Shown one piece after another: positions 45,558-56,050 of a stretch of DNA of 64,000 bases; position 1 is the first letter of the stretch; each line of letters starts with the position of its first letter. The DNA is from Dendrolimus kikuchii (lineage: Eukaryota; Arthropoda; Insecta; Lepidoptera; Lasiocampidae). The notes under the pieces are model-generated. The model searched no databases. It saw only the letters and a list, made by a program, of their open reading frames with translations, and was not told the DNA's origin. The position numbers and the translations under genes are program-made. The stretch lies in NCBI GenBank assembly GCA_019925095.2, contig CM034403.1:1478690-1542689 (forward strand), written 5' to 3'.

Positions 45558-46480
45558 TGATTTTGCTGTTGTTACTCTTCGTATAATGGTAGTAGGTTGA
45601 CTTCAAAATTTGAAATCGACTGGATTTTATTGTTACTGACAATTTTGAAGTTTGAATGGATTTAAAGTTCAAATAAGTATTGTTAAAGTATAAGAAACGT
45701 GCTGATCTTAACCTAAACGTGGCGAGCCTGATATTTTGGGGATCTGTAAGTATTTGCAGTCTAAATGCAACTAATATTTCCTATTATGTTTATCCGTCGG
45801 GTTCTCATTATGTCACAGTAATTTTTCTTCGAAACTACTACATCCCTATAGTTGAAATTTTAATTAAAGAGTTAATAATAGAAAATTTGCTCTATTGGAC
45901 CGGTGATTCTTCTAATGAACTACAAGTTCTAATGATTAGACCACTAATCCATAGCAGCAGTCATTAGTCATATATGTACAATTTGACAAGAATTTATTCG
46001 TGTCTGGTATCATTCAGATTCAGATTTTGAAAAATCATAACACTCAATATTTATCAAAGATACGCTATGTTTTCTCTATATAATTTTCTCTCTACAGACA
46101 ATGTTGTACTAGTTAGACATGTTTGTAAGCACCAGTGTAAATTGAATGCATACAAAACTCATTCCTACTGGCAATATTTGTGCATAGTTGTATAATAATA
46201 TATTGTGCTCTCTGTTTTTTCTTTATTTCTTTACATTGGAATCGTTTTCTCAACACAGCGTTCGTAATACTTTCGTTTGCTTTGGCTTACCTATACAATG
46301 TTGCCACTCGTATTATCGTGGTCAGTGTTGTTGACAAAATAATTAGCGATGGACTGTAACCTTGAAATATATACGCAATCTTTTGGATCCTTTGGATATT
46401 GCATACTTGGAGGTCAGGAATTCCAGAAGACGGGCGTTTTCTCAGTTTTTCTCAATTTTTAGACGGAAGTGGTGTAGCAA
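45558..46480. other. No gene recognised
   Basis: A 95-codon plus-strand open stretch at 45680-45967 shows no family resemblance. It contains GGATCT|GTAAGT at 45748, but no convincing acceptor precedes it. Confidence 0.25.
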
Positions 46481-46622
46481 GTGCGTTACATAGCACAGTG
46501 TGTGAGCAGGAGGGACTATGCGAGAGTGAGACTGAGCGACATTTATAAAAATGGTGCGCTCCCGTATTGCGCTAGCCAGTTGTTCGCTGTACGCGGCGAT
46601 GACTGGACGTATTCAGCTCCCA
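46481..46622. repeat. Short repeat, inverted partner of 21287-21420
   Basis: GTTACATAGCACAGTGTGTG, GCGCTCCCGTATTGCGC and ACGTATTCAGCTCCC. Likely a MITE. Confidence 0.45.
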
Positions 46623-47864
46623 TAAGTTAATAAATTGTTTGAAATAAAAATATATTATGTCAACATCACTAACTTAACAAGAATGAATGGCAAACTTGAA
46701 ACATTAGTACAAAGAAACGACAACACAATGCTAGTGGAACGTTCGAATGTATCGGTCGAGTCTTGTCGTTGCTTCGGTCACTTAACTAAGTCGTTATGTT
46801 GAACAAATACCTATAAAGCCTGATTTACATTAGCATTACTCAAGTATTTAGTTAAGTTGTAAATAAGTCCTTATCGCTATTTGGACAGACATCTACTTAT
46901 GACTGTCCGTATATCATACTTTTCAAACACTTGCCTTAGCATCGGTTGAATTTTGATATATTTGTATGGAGCTTATGTCAAATTTAAGCCGATAGTCAAG
47001 CAAATGAACGGTTAATAAGATAAACTGTCCAAATTATGATAAGAACTTATTCACAAGTTTTGTAACTTAACTAACTACTAAACTAATGCTGAAGCAAATT
47101 AAGCTTAAAGCAATAAATTAAGTGGAAAATGGTTCATGTCTTTGGGAAACGTAAATTCATCTACTTAAAACTGATGTTACATGGTTCATTTCTCTTTCAA
47201 TTTGGTTGAAGCAACCAAAGTGATTTATGCATAAAAATATGTAGTTCCAGTTCATTTCTGCGCTTTTGAAATTTAACCAAGTTCATTTTGGTTGAACCGT
47301 GTAATTCTATTTAATAGAATATTCAACATGAATTTATTGATATGTTAAATAATTCCATTTAACGCGCTATCTGGTTGTGCAGCAGAAAATATATGATACT
47401 TCACTATTATGTATAGTTCATTCGTAGCTATTGTACGAGCGAAAAAGCAACGCATTTGTGGGTGTAGAAAAGAGATAGATGCATCGATATAAGAAATACT
47501 ATTTGCATAGCAACCGGAGTTATCGCTTTAGAAATATAGGAACTTGTAATTCTTGTATATCCGTTTAACGTTCAACATAACTTTATATGCAATAATATCT
47601 CTAGCTTGTACTCTCGTTGTATAAAGCTACAAAATTATTATGTCACAAACTATAGTAATAACAATATCAAATTTTTTACAAACTACACTAAAATTAACGT
47701 AATGTAAAAGATGGCATGAATTTGTGCTGGCCTTTTTAATAATAGCCTAATATTTTAAAACTATGTTCCTAACACTACAATAACGTCGAGTAAGTATGAA
47801 AAAATATTTTTTATTTACAAAAAAGGTAGATCGGATTCTGTTTTTGGATAATTTGAATATTTCA
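46623..47864. other. No feature recognised
   Basis: AT-rich DNA without exon signals or element ends that I can identify. Confidence 0.3.
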
Positions 47865-48014
47865 TTGAAGAACAGTTCGGTGGAAAAACGTTTGAATTGT
47901 AAATCGACTACTTCGTGTGAAGCACTCCCGTGGGCTGCGGGTGCAGGAGAACGAATAATAGCGGAGGGGAAATATAGTATGAGGGCGGCAGAAACGCTCA
48001 ACTATAGCCCTTGA
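47865..48014 (+). CDS. Candidate plus-strand terminal exon, unrecognised
   Basis: After TTGAAG, 49 phase-0 codons read NSSVEKRLNCKSTTSCEALP then WAAGAGERIIAEGKYSMRAA and ETLNYSP before TGA. The phase would fit an alternative extension of the CFAP210-like gene beyond CAG|GTAAAC at 42221. The acceptor lacks a good pyrimidine tract and I recognise no family. Confidence 0.25.
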   Translation: MKNSSVEKRLNCKSTTSCEALPWAAGAGERIIAEGKYSMRAAETLNYSP

Positions 48015-48082
48015 TAAGCTTCTCTGCCAATCTTAATTCAGAATTGTAACTGAAGCCAATATATGATGAATATCAAGGCAAA

Positions 48083-48322
48083 ACGACGGCCTCTGTGGTT
48101 GAGCGGGCTAAGCCTTTGCCGGCCTACCTCACTGCAACGCAGAGGCTCCGGGTTCGATTCTTGGTATAGTAAATTTCGGAAACGTATTTTCTCCGTTATT
48201 TACTATGGTCTGGATGTCTGGGATCGGCCCCAGAGTAGTCCGTTGTATATTACCCATAACACAAGCGTAACTTGCTTAATTTGGGGATATACAATGTGTG
48301 TGTTTGTCTGCCGATTATTTAT
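48083..48322 (+). repeat. S2 tRNA-derived SINE, well kept
   Basis: A box region TGGTTGAGCGGGCTAAGC, B box GGGTTCGATTC, body GGATCGGCCCCAGAGTAGTC and end GGGGATATACAATGTG with a TTTATT-rich tail. Confidence 0.82.
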
Positions 48323-48407
48323 TTATTTATTATTAAAATAAAAACTGAACAAAACATTTTTATCAATATAAAGCAGGGGTGCGCAACTTGATCACATCCA
48401 AGCAGTG

Positions 48408-48666
48408 CGTTCCGTTAGTAACTCACAACGCCCAAAATGCTCAACTAGCCGTTCAACAAAACGACCGCGATCGTCGTGGTCGTGGCGAAAACGTCACTAA
48501 TGACGTCATCATTTTCGATCACACAACGCTCACAACGACCCATGTCAAGAGGTTGGTCGAATAGCCGTTCCACTTGGGTCTACGATTGTAACGCTGGCAA
48601 GCAAGTGGAACGGGTACAATCGCGGCCGTGAACGTGGTCGTTGTGAGTCCCTAACGGAACGTAGCC
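48408..48666. repeat. CGTTCC-type MITE, copy 3
   Basis: GCGTTCCGTTAGTAACTCAC at one end and GAGTCCCTAACGGAACGTAG at the other. The body is inverted relative to 38549. Confidence 0.6.
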
Positions 48667-48669
48667 AAG

Positions 48670-50638
48670 ATCTACTGTTTACTGACGAAACCCTGTGCGA
48701 TCAATGACATACTTCTAAAAAATGATACAAGATCCGCACAGTTATTCAGCTATGCAGATTCAAAACCTAGCAAGTGTATTCTAAAAAAATTAGATGGACA
48801 AAAAATTATATTAATTTCAACCATATGCACATTTCGAAACTATGGAGTATATTGGGAGCGATATCATATTTTGATACAACCTTTACATGTTTTGGCAAAC
48901 ACAATACAGCAACGAATGCCTAGTAAGACAATAAACGTACAAACGTTCATCTAAAAACAATGTCAGTTGCTGGGTTTTGAAATTGTACAGCTGAATTGTA
49001 ATTTTCCTCTACGTATTTTTGACATATTTTATAAATACTATTATGCTCATGTTTTTTTTTTGGCCTTTCGACAATCGATTGCACTATAGCCGCGATAGAC
49101 CGGTTGGCTACCCCTGATATAGTGACAGAAAAAAACTACATAAGCTTCTGTTATTCGGACGACTCAGCTAATATACCTTTATGAATGAAATCAAGTAAAT
49201 ATTCAATAATTCATTATTATTAGACATATAGTACCCCCCGCTGTTTTATATCCCCCGACGGCTGCGGGTCTTGGGAGTGCTACGAACAAACCTGTCGACC
49301 TATAGTCATTTGTAACTTGTCATTGTCAACCAGTACGTTGATGATAATGACGCGGGCGTCATTCGACAACTAGTCAAATACTTTTGGATAAAATATCAGT
49401 CAATTTAACTCTTGATACTATACATTTTTTATATATTAAGGCAATTTTCAGACCTATAATATTTAAGTTTAATTAACAAACCGTAAAAACCTTAACCCCC
49501 CCCCCCCTCTATTTTAAAACTATTTGTGACGTCATGAATTCATAATTCCACGATACGAACTAAAAATTTACACTTAAACCACTCCATTTCTCCATACATA
49601 CATATCCATACAAAAATAAACATATAGGCGGAGTGTTAGAAAAAAAAAACAAAACGAAAAGCTTGGAATAATTTCTCCGACTTAGAATTTTACTATACTA
49701 CTACATACAACAATAAATTAAGTAACATAACTTAAATATTTTAATTACAACAAACGGTCTTAAGGATTTCAGTCGCTAACCAAAATTTAATATAAACCGC
49801 CTATTTTAAATAGACAATTGGCTTTATGGGGTGCATAATCAGCGAAACTCTATTCAAAATGAGCGGGTTATAGATAATTTTTTTATCAACGACTGTATCT
49901 TACTATTGAATACAAATATCTCGTTTTGGCACTAAGCTAATACTTTATAACTATCTTGTCCTATTGAGGAAATGCATTGGAAAACAATTTTTATATTTAA
50001 TCAAAATGCATTCATTAATTCACAAGTCAAATACTTTTAAAAGAACTGCTATAGATGTATAGATGATTCCCATACGGTTATAGCCGAATTACGAGTCAAA
50101 ATACATATTATAGTCGGTCATGAAACTGACATTATCAACTGCCAAGGATGTCATTACAACCAGTATAAAAAGTGTCGACTTTTATAAACTAAATGTTTTT
50201 TAAAACAATATAATACATCAAAAGTGCGAATAATATTTTTTGTACTGATTGTATCAATGTCGCGTGACAGCAGTCAACGACGTCAAGTTTGACAGACCGG
50301 CATGTCAACGTGACACCTGTCAATATGACACATGTCAATGTCAAGCAATCGGTCATGGCACGTCTCTGGAGGCGTCCATCGCTTGGTTCAAACAGCGACT
50401 GACGAGCTCAAGTTTATTTAGATAAGCAGCCGCAACTTCGCCTCTTGGTGAACTGAAATACACGATTTTATTATTTATTGTTATCAAAATACGAAAAATA
50501 CTGTATGCATTCTTTGGGATTCAGCGGTAAAGGCATCTATCAAATATTGATCACTTTGGTTCAGAAGCAGTTTGAGTTTGTTGCACTGATTAGAGTATAT
50601 TTCAGATAGGACAGTTGTAGTAAGTAGGTTTCGTTGTG
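48670..50638. other. No gene recognised
   Basis: AT-rich intergenic or intronic DNA. It has a C-run at 49497-49507 and a cluster of TGTCAA/TGACA words at 50268-50350. Confidence 0.3.
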
Positions 50639-50639
50639 G

Positions 50640-50955
50640 ATTTTTTTTTTATCGCAGGGGATTAGCAAACAGGCAGACGGCCCACTCGATGGAAAGCGGT
50701 TACCATCGCCTATGGACATTTGCAACAGCAAAGGTGCTACAAATGCGCTGCTGCTCTCTTAAGGGTAACTGGAACCTGGTCACTAATGCCGGAACACAAC
50801 TCAAGGTTGTTATGGCGACATACTTTAGACCAGGGGTGGTAGCCATCCAGTCGGGCAAATGCCCTACTACCTGGCTCTGGGTTGTTAAGTCGCCTCTTAC
50901 GACAGGCCGCCCGGCCGCAAGAAATTGTATTCTTTCTCCGTTCCTGCACGGATTA
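50640..50955 (-). mobile_element. S1 copy, full length
   Basis: Sense 5' end ATCCGTGCAGGAACGGAG at 50955. The 70-codon frame [20 protein letters not shown]... is intact. Confidence 0.87.
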
Positions 50956-51303
50956 TCGGATATCGAAACAATGCTAGATTTTGTATATATCCATTTATTC
51001 TTACTTTAAGTATATTTGTTTACTACAATAACGTTTAGCAATAAACTAAAAGGTATTAGCGAGAGGCACGTGTGTTTCTAACGGGATGCTACGACCAACG
51101 AAGTAAGGGATTATGACGTCGGCGCAATCGGCGCATGCAACGGCCCGTGTTACAAAGCAATCTAATAACTGCGCGCTCACTCGGCGATTCTTGTAAAATA
51201 TATTTTTAATGGAATTTATTTTAAACGTGTGTATGTGTGTTAAATAATTTAGTTTTAAGTTGGTTATAAGTTAAGTGTTTGTCGATATATATTTAGGATT
51301 AAT

Positions 51304-51359
51304 ATGTCAGTCAGTCAGTACTTATGTAATATCCCTACAACGGTCATGGGAGAAATTAC
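51304..51359 (+). other. Possible first coding exon, weak
   Basis: ATG opens MSVSQYLCNIPTTVMGEI and runs into a textbook donor AC|GTAAGT. GC-richer DNA precedes it (51060-51170). No matching second exon is certain. Confidence 0.2.
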
Positions 51360-51529
51360 GTAAGTAGGAAAATGAAATATATTTTTATATAATTAAAATT
51401 AATATTTATTTTTATTTGCACTTTTTTTGTTAACGCTACTAGTTACGTTTTATAAAAGTGTCAGCCATAAATCCTCCTATTTGTAATAGACTTTAAGCAG
51501 TTTTTCAGGCTTAAAGTGCACACGTTTGA

Positions 51530-51772
51530 CTGCCTCTGTGGTTGAGCGGGCTAAGCCTTTGCCGGCCTAGCTCACTGCAACGCAGAGGCTCCGGGTTCGA
51601 TTCCTGGTATAGTAAATTTCGGAAACGTATTTTCTCCGTTATTTACTATGGTCTGCTTGTCTGCGATCGGCTCCAGAGTAGTAGTACGTTGTATATTACC
51701 CATGACACAGGTGTAACTTGCTTAATTTGGGGATATACAATATGTTTGTTTGTCTGCCGATTAATATTATTA
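51530..51772 (+). repeat. S2 tRNA-derived SINE copy
   Basis: TGGTTGAGCGGGCTAAGC, GGGTTCGATTCC, GATCGGCTCCAGAGTAGTAG and GGGGATATACAATATG. Confidence 0.82.
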
Positions 51773-52092
51773 TTATGCTGTATTTATTTGTTTATTAAAA
51801 TTTTACATTATTTTTTAATGTAAAGATATTTTTTTATTAAAAAAATAGATCACATTATTCTTTTATAAAAATACATTATTATTATTATTATTACGTAGAT
51901 GAAGATGCGACATGGTGAGAAACTACGCATATCCATGTGCGAAACCCAGCAATTTAACGATTTATGGCCGGTTCTTATATCTTACTGTTTATTCACTTGT
52001 ATTAACATGGGTAGAAATTTGACATTACTTGTATGTAAACACGCTGAACCTCACCAGCAACGGCTTCATCGCCATGCGAATGTCGAGGCCAT

Positions 52093-52114
52093 CTAGCTCC
52101 TCGTTAACACAGAC
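52093..52114 (-). CDS. Plp: Possible terminal exon of Plp
   Basis: Acceptor TTACTAG at 52115. In phase with exon 53334-53271 it reads RSVLTRS and TAG. Another frame of the same stretch is longer and reaches GTGAGG, so the call is tentative. Confidence 0.25.
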
Positions 52115-52132
52115 CTAGTAATTAAGTAATTA

Positions 52133-52320
52133 TCCGTAAAGTATGTCGCCATAACAACCTTGAGTTGTGTTCCGGCATTAGTGACCAGGTTCCAGTGTCC
52201 CTTAAGAGAGCAGCAGCGCATTTGTAGCACCTTTGGTGTTGCAAATGTCCATAGGCGATGGTAACCGCTTTCCATCAAGTGGGCCGCCTGCCTGTCTGTT
52301 GATCTTCTGCAATAAAAAAA
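52133..52320 (+). repeat. S1 copy, 5'-truncated
   Basis: From CGTAAAGTATGTCGCCATAA to CTGCAATAAAAAAA. Confidence 0.8.
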
Positions 52321-52559
52321 GTAAAAAGACTCAAAAGGACCAAACCTTTTGAGTTGCTGTTGTAAATCTATCACGACCATGCGAAGTGCAATGTGCTTAA
52401 CATTAATAAAGAACACATGCACAAAGTGTATTCCCCTCAATAAAGATAATAAGAAAAGTGTTATTGGACACATTCTTAGTATGAATGATTATATCTAGTA
52501 TTTTAGGTCAGATTTAAACTACTTATTAGTCTTGATTTTTAGATTATTTAGGATTGTTC

Positions 52560-52858
52560 TATGCAGGAACGGAGAAAGAATAGAATTTCCTGTGTTGGGG
52601 CGGCCTGTCGTAAGAGGCGACTTAACAACCCACAGCCAGGTGCTAGGGCATCTGCCCGACTGGATGGCTACCACCACTGGTGTAAAACATGTCGCCATAA
52701 CAACCTTGATTTGTGTTCCGGCATCAGTGGCCAAGTTCCAGTTTCTCCTTCAAGGCCGGTTTCACCTCCGGTATTGCTAATGTCCATAGGCGACGGTAAC
52801 CACTTTCCATCACAGTTGGGCCGTAAGCCTGTCTGCTGTGCTTCAGCAATAAAAAAAA
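52560..52858 (+). mobile_element. S1 copy, diverged
   Basis: CTATGCAGGAACGGAG to CTTCAGCAATAAAAAAAA, with a deletion around 52750. Confidence 0.78.
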
Positions 52859-53007
52859 GATAATTGTAATTTTAATGTTGTATCTTTAACGCAGTATTTA
52901 GTAAAAAAAAACTTGTATAGAACTTATGTAATTTTTTTAACAAATAGGTAAGTGAACGGTTAGTAAGATATAAGAATCGGCCTTTATATGAGTTGTTACT
53001 TTAAACG

Positions 53008-53255
53008 ACGGCCTCTGTGGTTGAGCGGGCTAAGCCTTTGCCGGCGTACCTCACTGCAACGCAGAGATTCCGGCTTCAATTCCTGGTATAGTAAATTTCG
53101 GAAACGTATTTTCTCCGTTATTTACTATGGTCTGGGTGTCTGGGATCGGCCCCAGAGCAGTCCGTTGTATATTACCCATAACACAAGCGTAACTTGCTTA
53201 ATTTGAGGATATACAATGTGTGCGGTTGTCTGCCGATTATTATTATTATTATTAT
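53008..53255 (+). repeat. S2 tRNA-derived SINE copy
   Basis: TGGTTGAGCGGGCTAAGC, a mutated B box GGCTTCAATTCC and a (TTA)n tail. It ends 15 bp before the last sure Plp exon. Confidence 0.8.
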
Positions 53256-53270
53256 TAAAATGGATCGTAC

Positions 53271-53334
53271 CTCAAAACAAAGGGCTCGTCATGTGGCGAA
53301 TTGGTATACGGCGATCTCCTTACGAAATCTCCAT
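53271..53334 (-). CDS. Plp: Plp exon, tail
   Basis: Encodes [20 protein letters not shown] then L. Acceptor TGTCAG, donor GTACGA, two bases into a codon. Confidence 0.78.
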
Positions 53335-55807
53335 CTGACAAAAAATAATGAGTCTTTTTAGTGTTTTAGTTTATTATAACTTACTTTACAAAATCGTTTT
53401 TTACATAATTATAATTAGTGAATAAAATAAAAGTCCATTTCGTGACACTGTTTCCTCCAAATGATATATAAACAAACATACAAAGCCACTTTCATATTTG
53501 TATGCATTCAAGTTGTAGATATATAAATTCTTTAAAATAATCCACTCTTAAAAATTTCACACAACATAGCTTTTCTAACAAAAATAAAACGGACAAAAGA
53601 AATACCTTTATTAGTGTCTAAAGTACTGTTCGAAACGTCAGTGAAATATTATTTAAAAAATATAGAAAATAAATTGAATTTCGCAAATTATACAAATGAG
53701 GGTAGGTGACCGAACACTTACACCCGGGCGATGTGGGTAGGTTCAGTCTCATCTCCTGCTTGAGCACGCGCCGCGCGAGGCTCTCGTTGGCGCGGACCGA
53801 GTTCGCGACTGGCGTTGGCGGCGGGCGGTCGCGCGACGGCGGAGACGTGCCCGTGTATTGCGCACTTCTGAACAAATTATTTCATTCGGATGTCAAAAAA
53901 AGAAAAAAAACAACGATCGAATCGGAGACACTTTGAAAAAATTCAAAAAAAATCTCAAATAAACTTGCAATTAATATAGGCAGACAGGTAAGTGTTTGTC
54001 GGAATCATAACAAGGGAAGATATACTGTCTTTGCCTACCTCTGATAGACATGACAGTTCGAGCTTTTACCGCTATTTTACTGTAAGCGATATTTGGACCT
54101 AAGTGTATTTATTGTTGTAAAATATGTTTAAAACTATTATTTTGCTTTAAAACTTTCAGTTTGACTTTTACAACAAAAAATATACTTAAATCCAAATGAC
54201 GCTTACGCTTATAATGCGATCAAATAAGAATAGGAATGTCAATAACCTCTATCTGTCAAATGTCACTTGAAAAGTATGGTTTGCAAAAAACTTATTTGCA
54301 TATCAATAATAAATAGTCTTACATTAAATTTATAATAATACATAAATATCTGCGGAGTGACGCTTGTGGACCGCGTTCGTAATACCGAAGTAAGAAAGAC
54401 AGTTGGTCTGAAAGAGAGTGTCGGGGTGAAGGTAAGGAAAGGAATGCTCCGGTGGTTCGGGCATGTGGAAAGAATGCATGATGAAAGAATGACTAAACAG
54501 ATATACAATGCAAAAGTGGATGGATGCAGAAGTCGTGGAAGGCCACGACACACCTTCCATGATCAAATTGATCGTGTACTAGCAGAAGGTGATGTCAGGA
54601 GCCTTAAGAACAGACGAGCGTGCATGACAAGAGTTATGAATGTCAAAGAGGCAAGTGAGCTGTGTAAGAATAAGCCTAAATGGCACTCTGTTGTTCGTGC
54701 CTACCTCGCAAGGGAACTGGCGTGAAGTTATGTATGTATGTATGTATGTACATTAAATTTAAATAAAAAGGTTAAATTGTCTTAATATTTAATTATTTAA
54801 AGTCATAATTCGCAGCTATGACGTCACAATATGGCGCAAAGTCGATCCTATTCTCATTTGAATCGCATAGTACTAGTAAGTGAAGTGAATATTAATACGA
54901 AAGAACGTTTGAGGGCAGTGTGTGTCTGTACAAAAGACACGCAGTGATAACAATCCATCCAAATTCAAAAGTATTTTAACTAGCTTAGCTCACTAGAACA
55001 CATAGGTCCCGAGTTTCCCTTCCTGGCGTGGTAAATTTCATAAACAAACTGCGTAATTTAGTATGGTTCGGGTATGTGGGAACAGCCCCCAGAAAAGTCT
55101 GTTGTATATAAACCATATCACAAACGTACCTCGTTTAACTTGGAGATAGATATACAACGTGTCTTCGTCTGCTATTTATTTATAGTTCCCAAAAATATGG
55201 ATCTAAGAAGGTGGGTGGGTCTATGAGCGTGTACAGTACGCGCAATAATTAAATGCGCTTCGATTGAAGTTAGTTCGGAGAGTTTGAGCAGGTCCAGTCA
55301 AACATTAACGGTTATTAAATTTCGCAGTGCGTTGTGCGAAAGTGATGGCATGCGAGTCTGGATAGCGGCCGAGCGAAAGCGCAACAGTCCCGTCTCGGCT
55401 CTGTGTATAAATCTTATAATTGTGTTCTGCGCAATAACGTATACGAACTTCAAGGACGCATATTTGTTTTGCTCGTACTATATGTGCGCGTGTGCGTGTG
55501 TTTTTTTATTTTTTATTGCAGGAGCTCAGCAGACAGGCAGACGGCCCACTTGATGGAAAGCGGTTACCATCGCCCATAGGCATTTGCAACACCAAAGGTG
55601 TGCTGCTGCTCTCTTAAGGGAGACTGGAACCTGGTCACTAATGCCGGAACACAAATCAAGGTTGTTATAGCGACATACTTTAGACGAGGGGTGGTAGCCA
55701 TCCAGTCGGGCAAATGCCCTACCACCTGGCTGTGGGTTGTTAAGTCGCCTCTTACGAAAGGCCGCCCGGCCGCAGGAAAATTGTATTCTTTCTCCGTTCC
55801 TGCACGG

Positions 55808-55857
<50 letters not shown>

Positions 55858-55966
55858 CATACATAACTTCACGCCAGTTCCCTTGCGGGGTAGGCACGAA
55901 CAACAGAGTGCCATTTAGGCTTATTCTTACACACCTCACTTGCCTCTTTGACATTCATAACTCTTG

Positions 55967-56050
<84 letters not shown>

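Noticed and set aside
45680..45967. A 95-codon plus-strand frame with a GTAAGT inside
   Set aside because: No convincing acceptor, no family resemblance and ordinary AT-rich codon use.
48083..48322. tRNA gene
   Set aside because: It has A and B boxes but no clover-leaf acceptor pairing and continues into a shared non-tRNA body. It is a SINE, found six times here.
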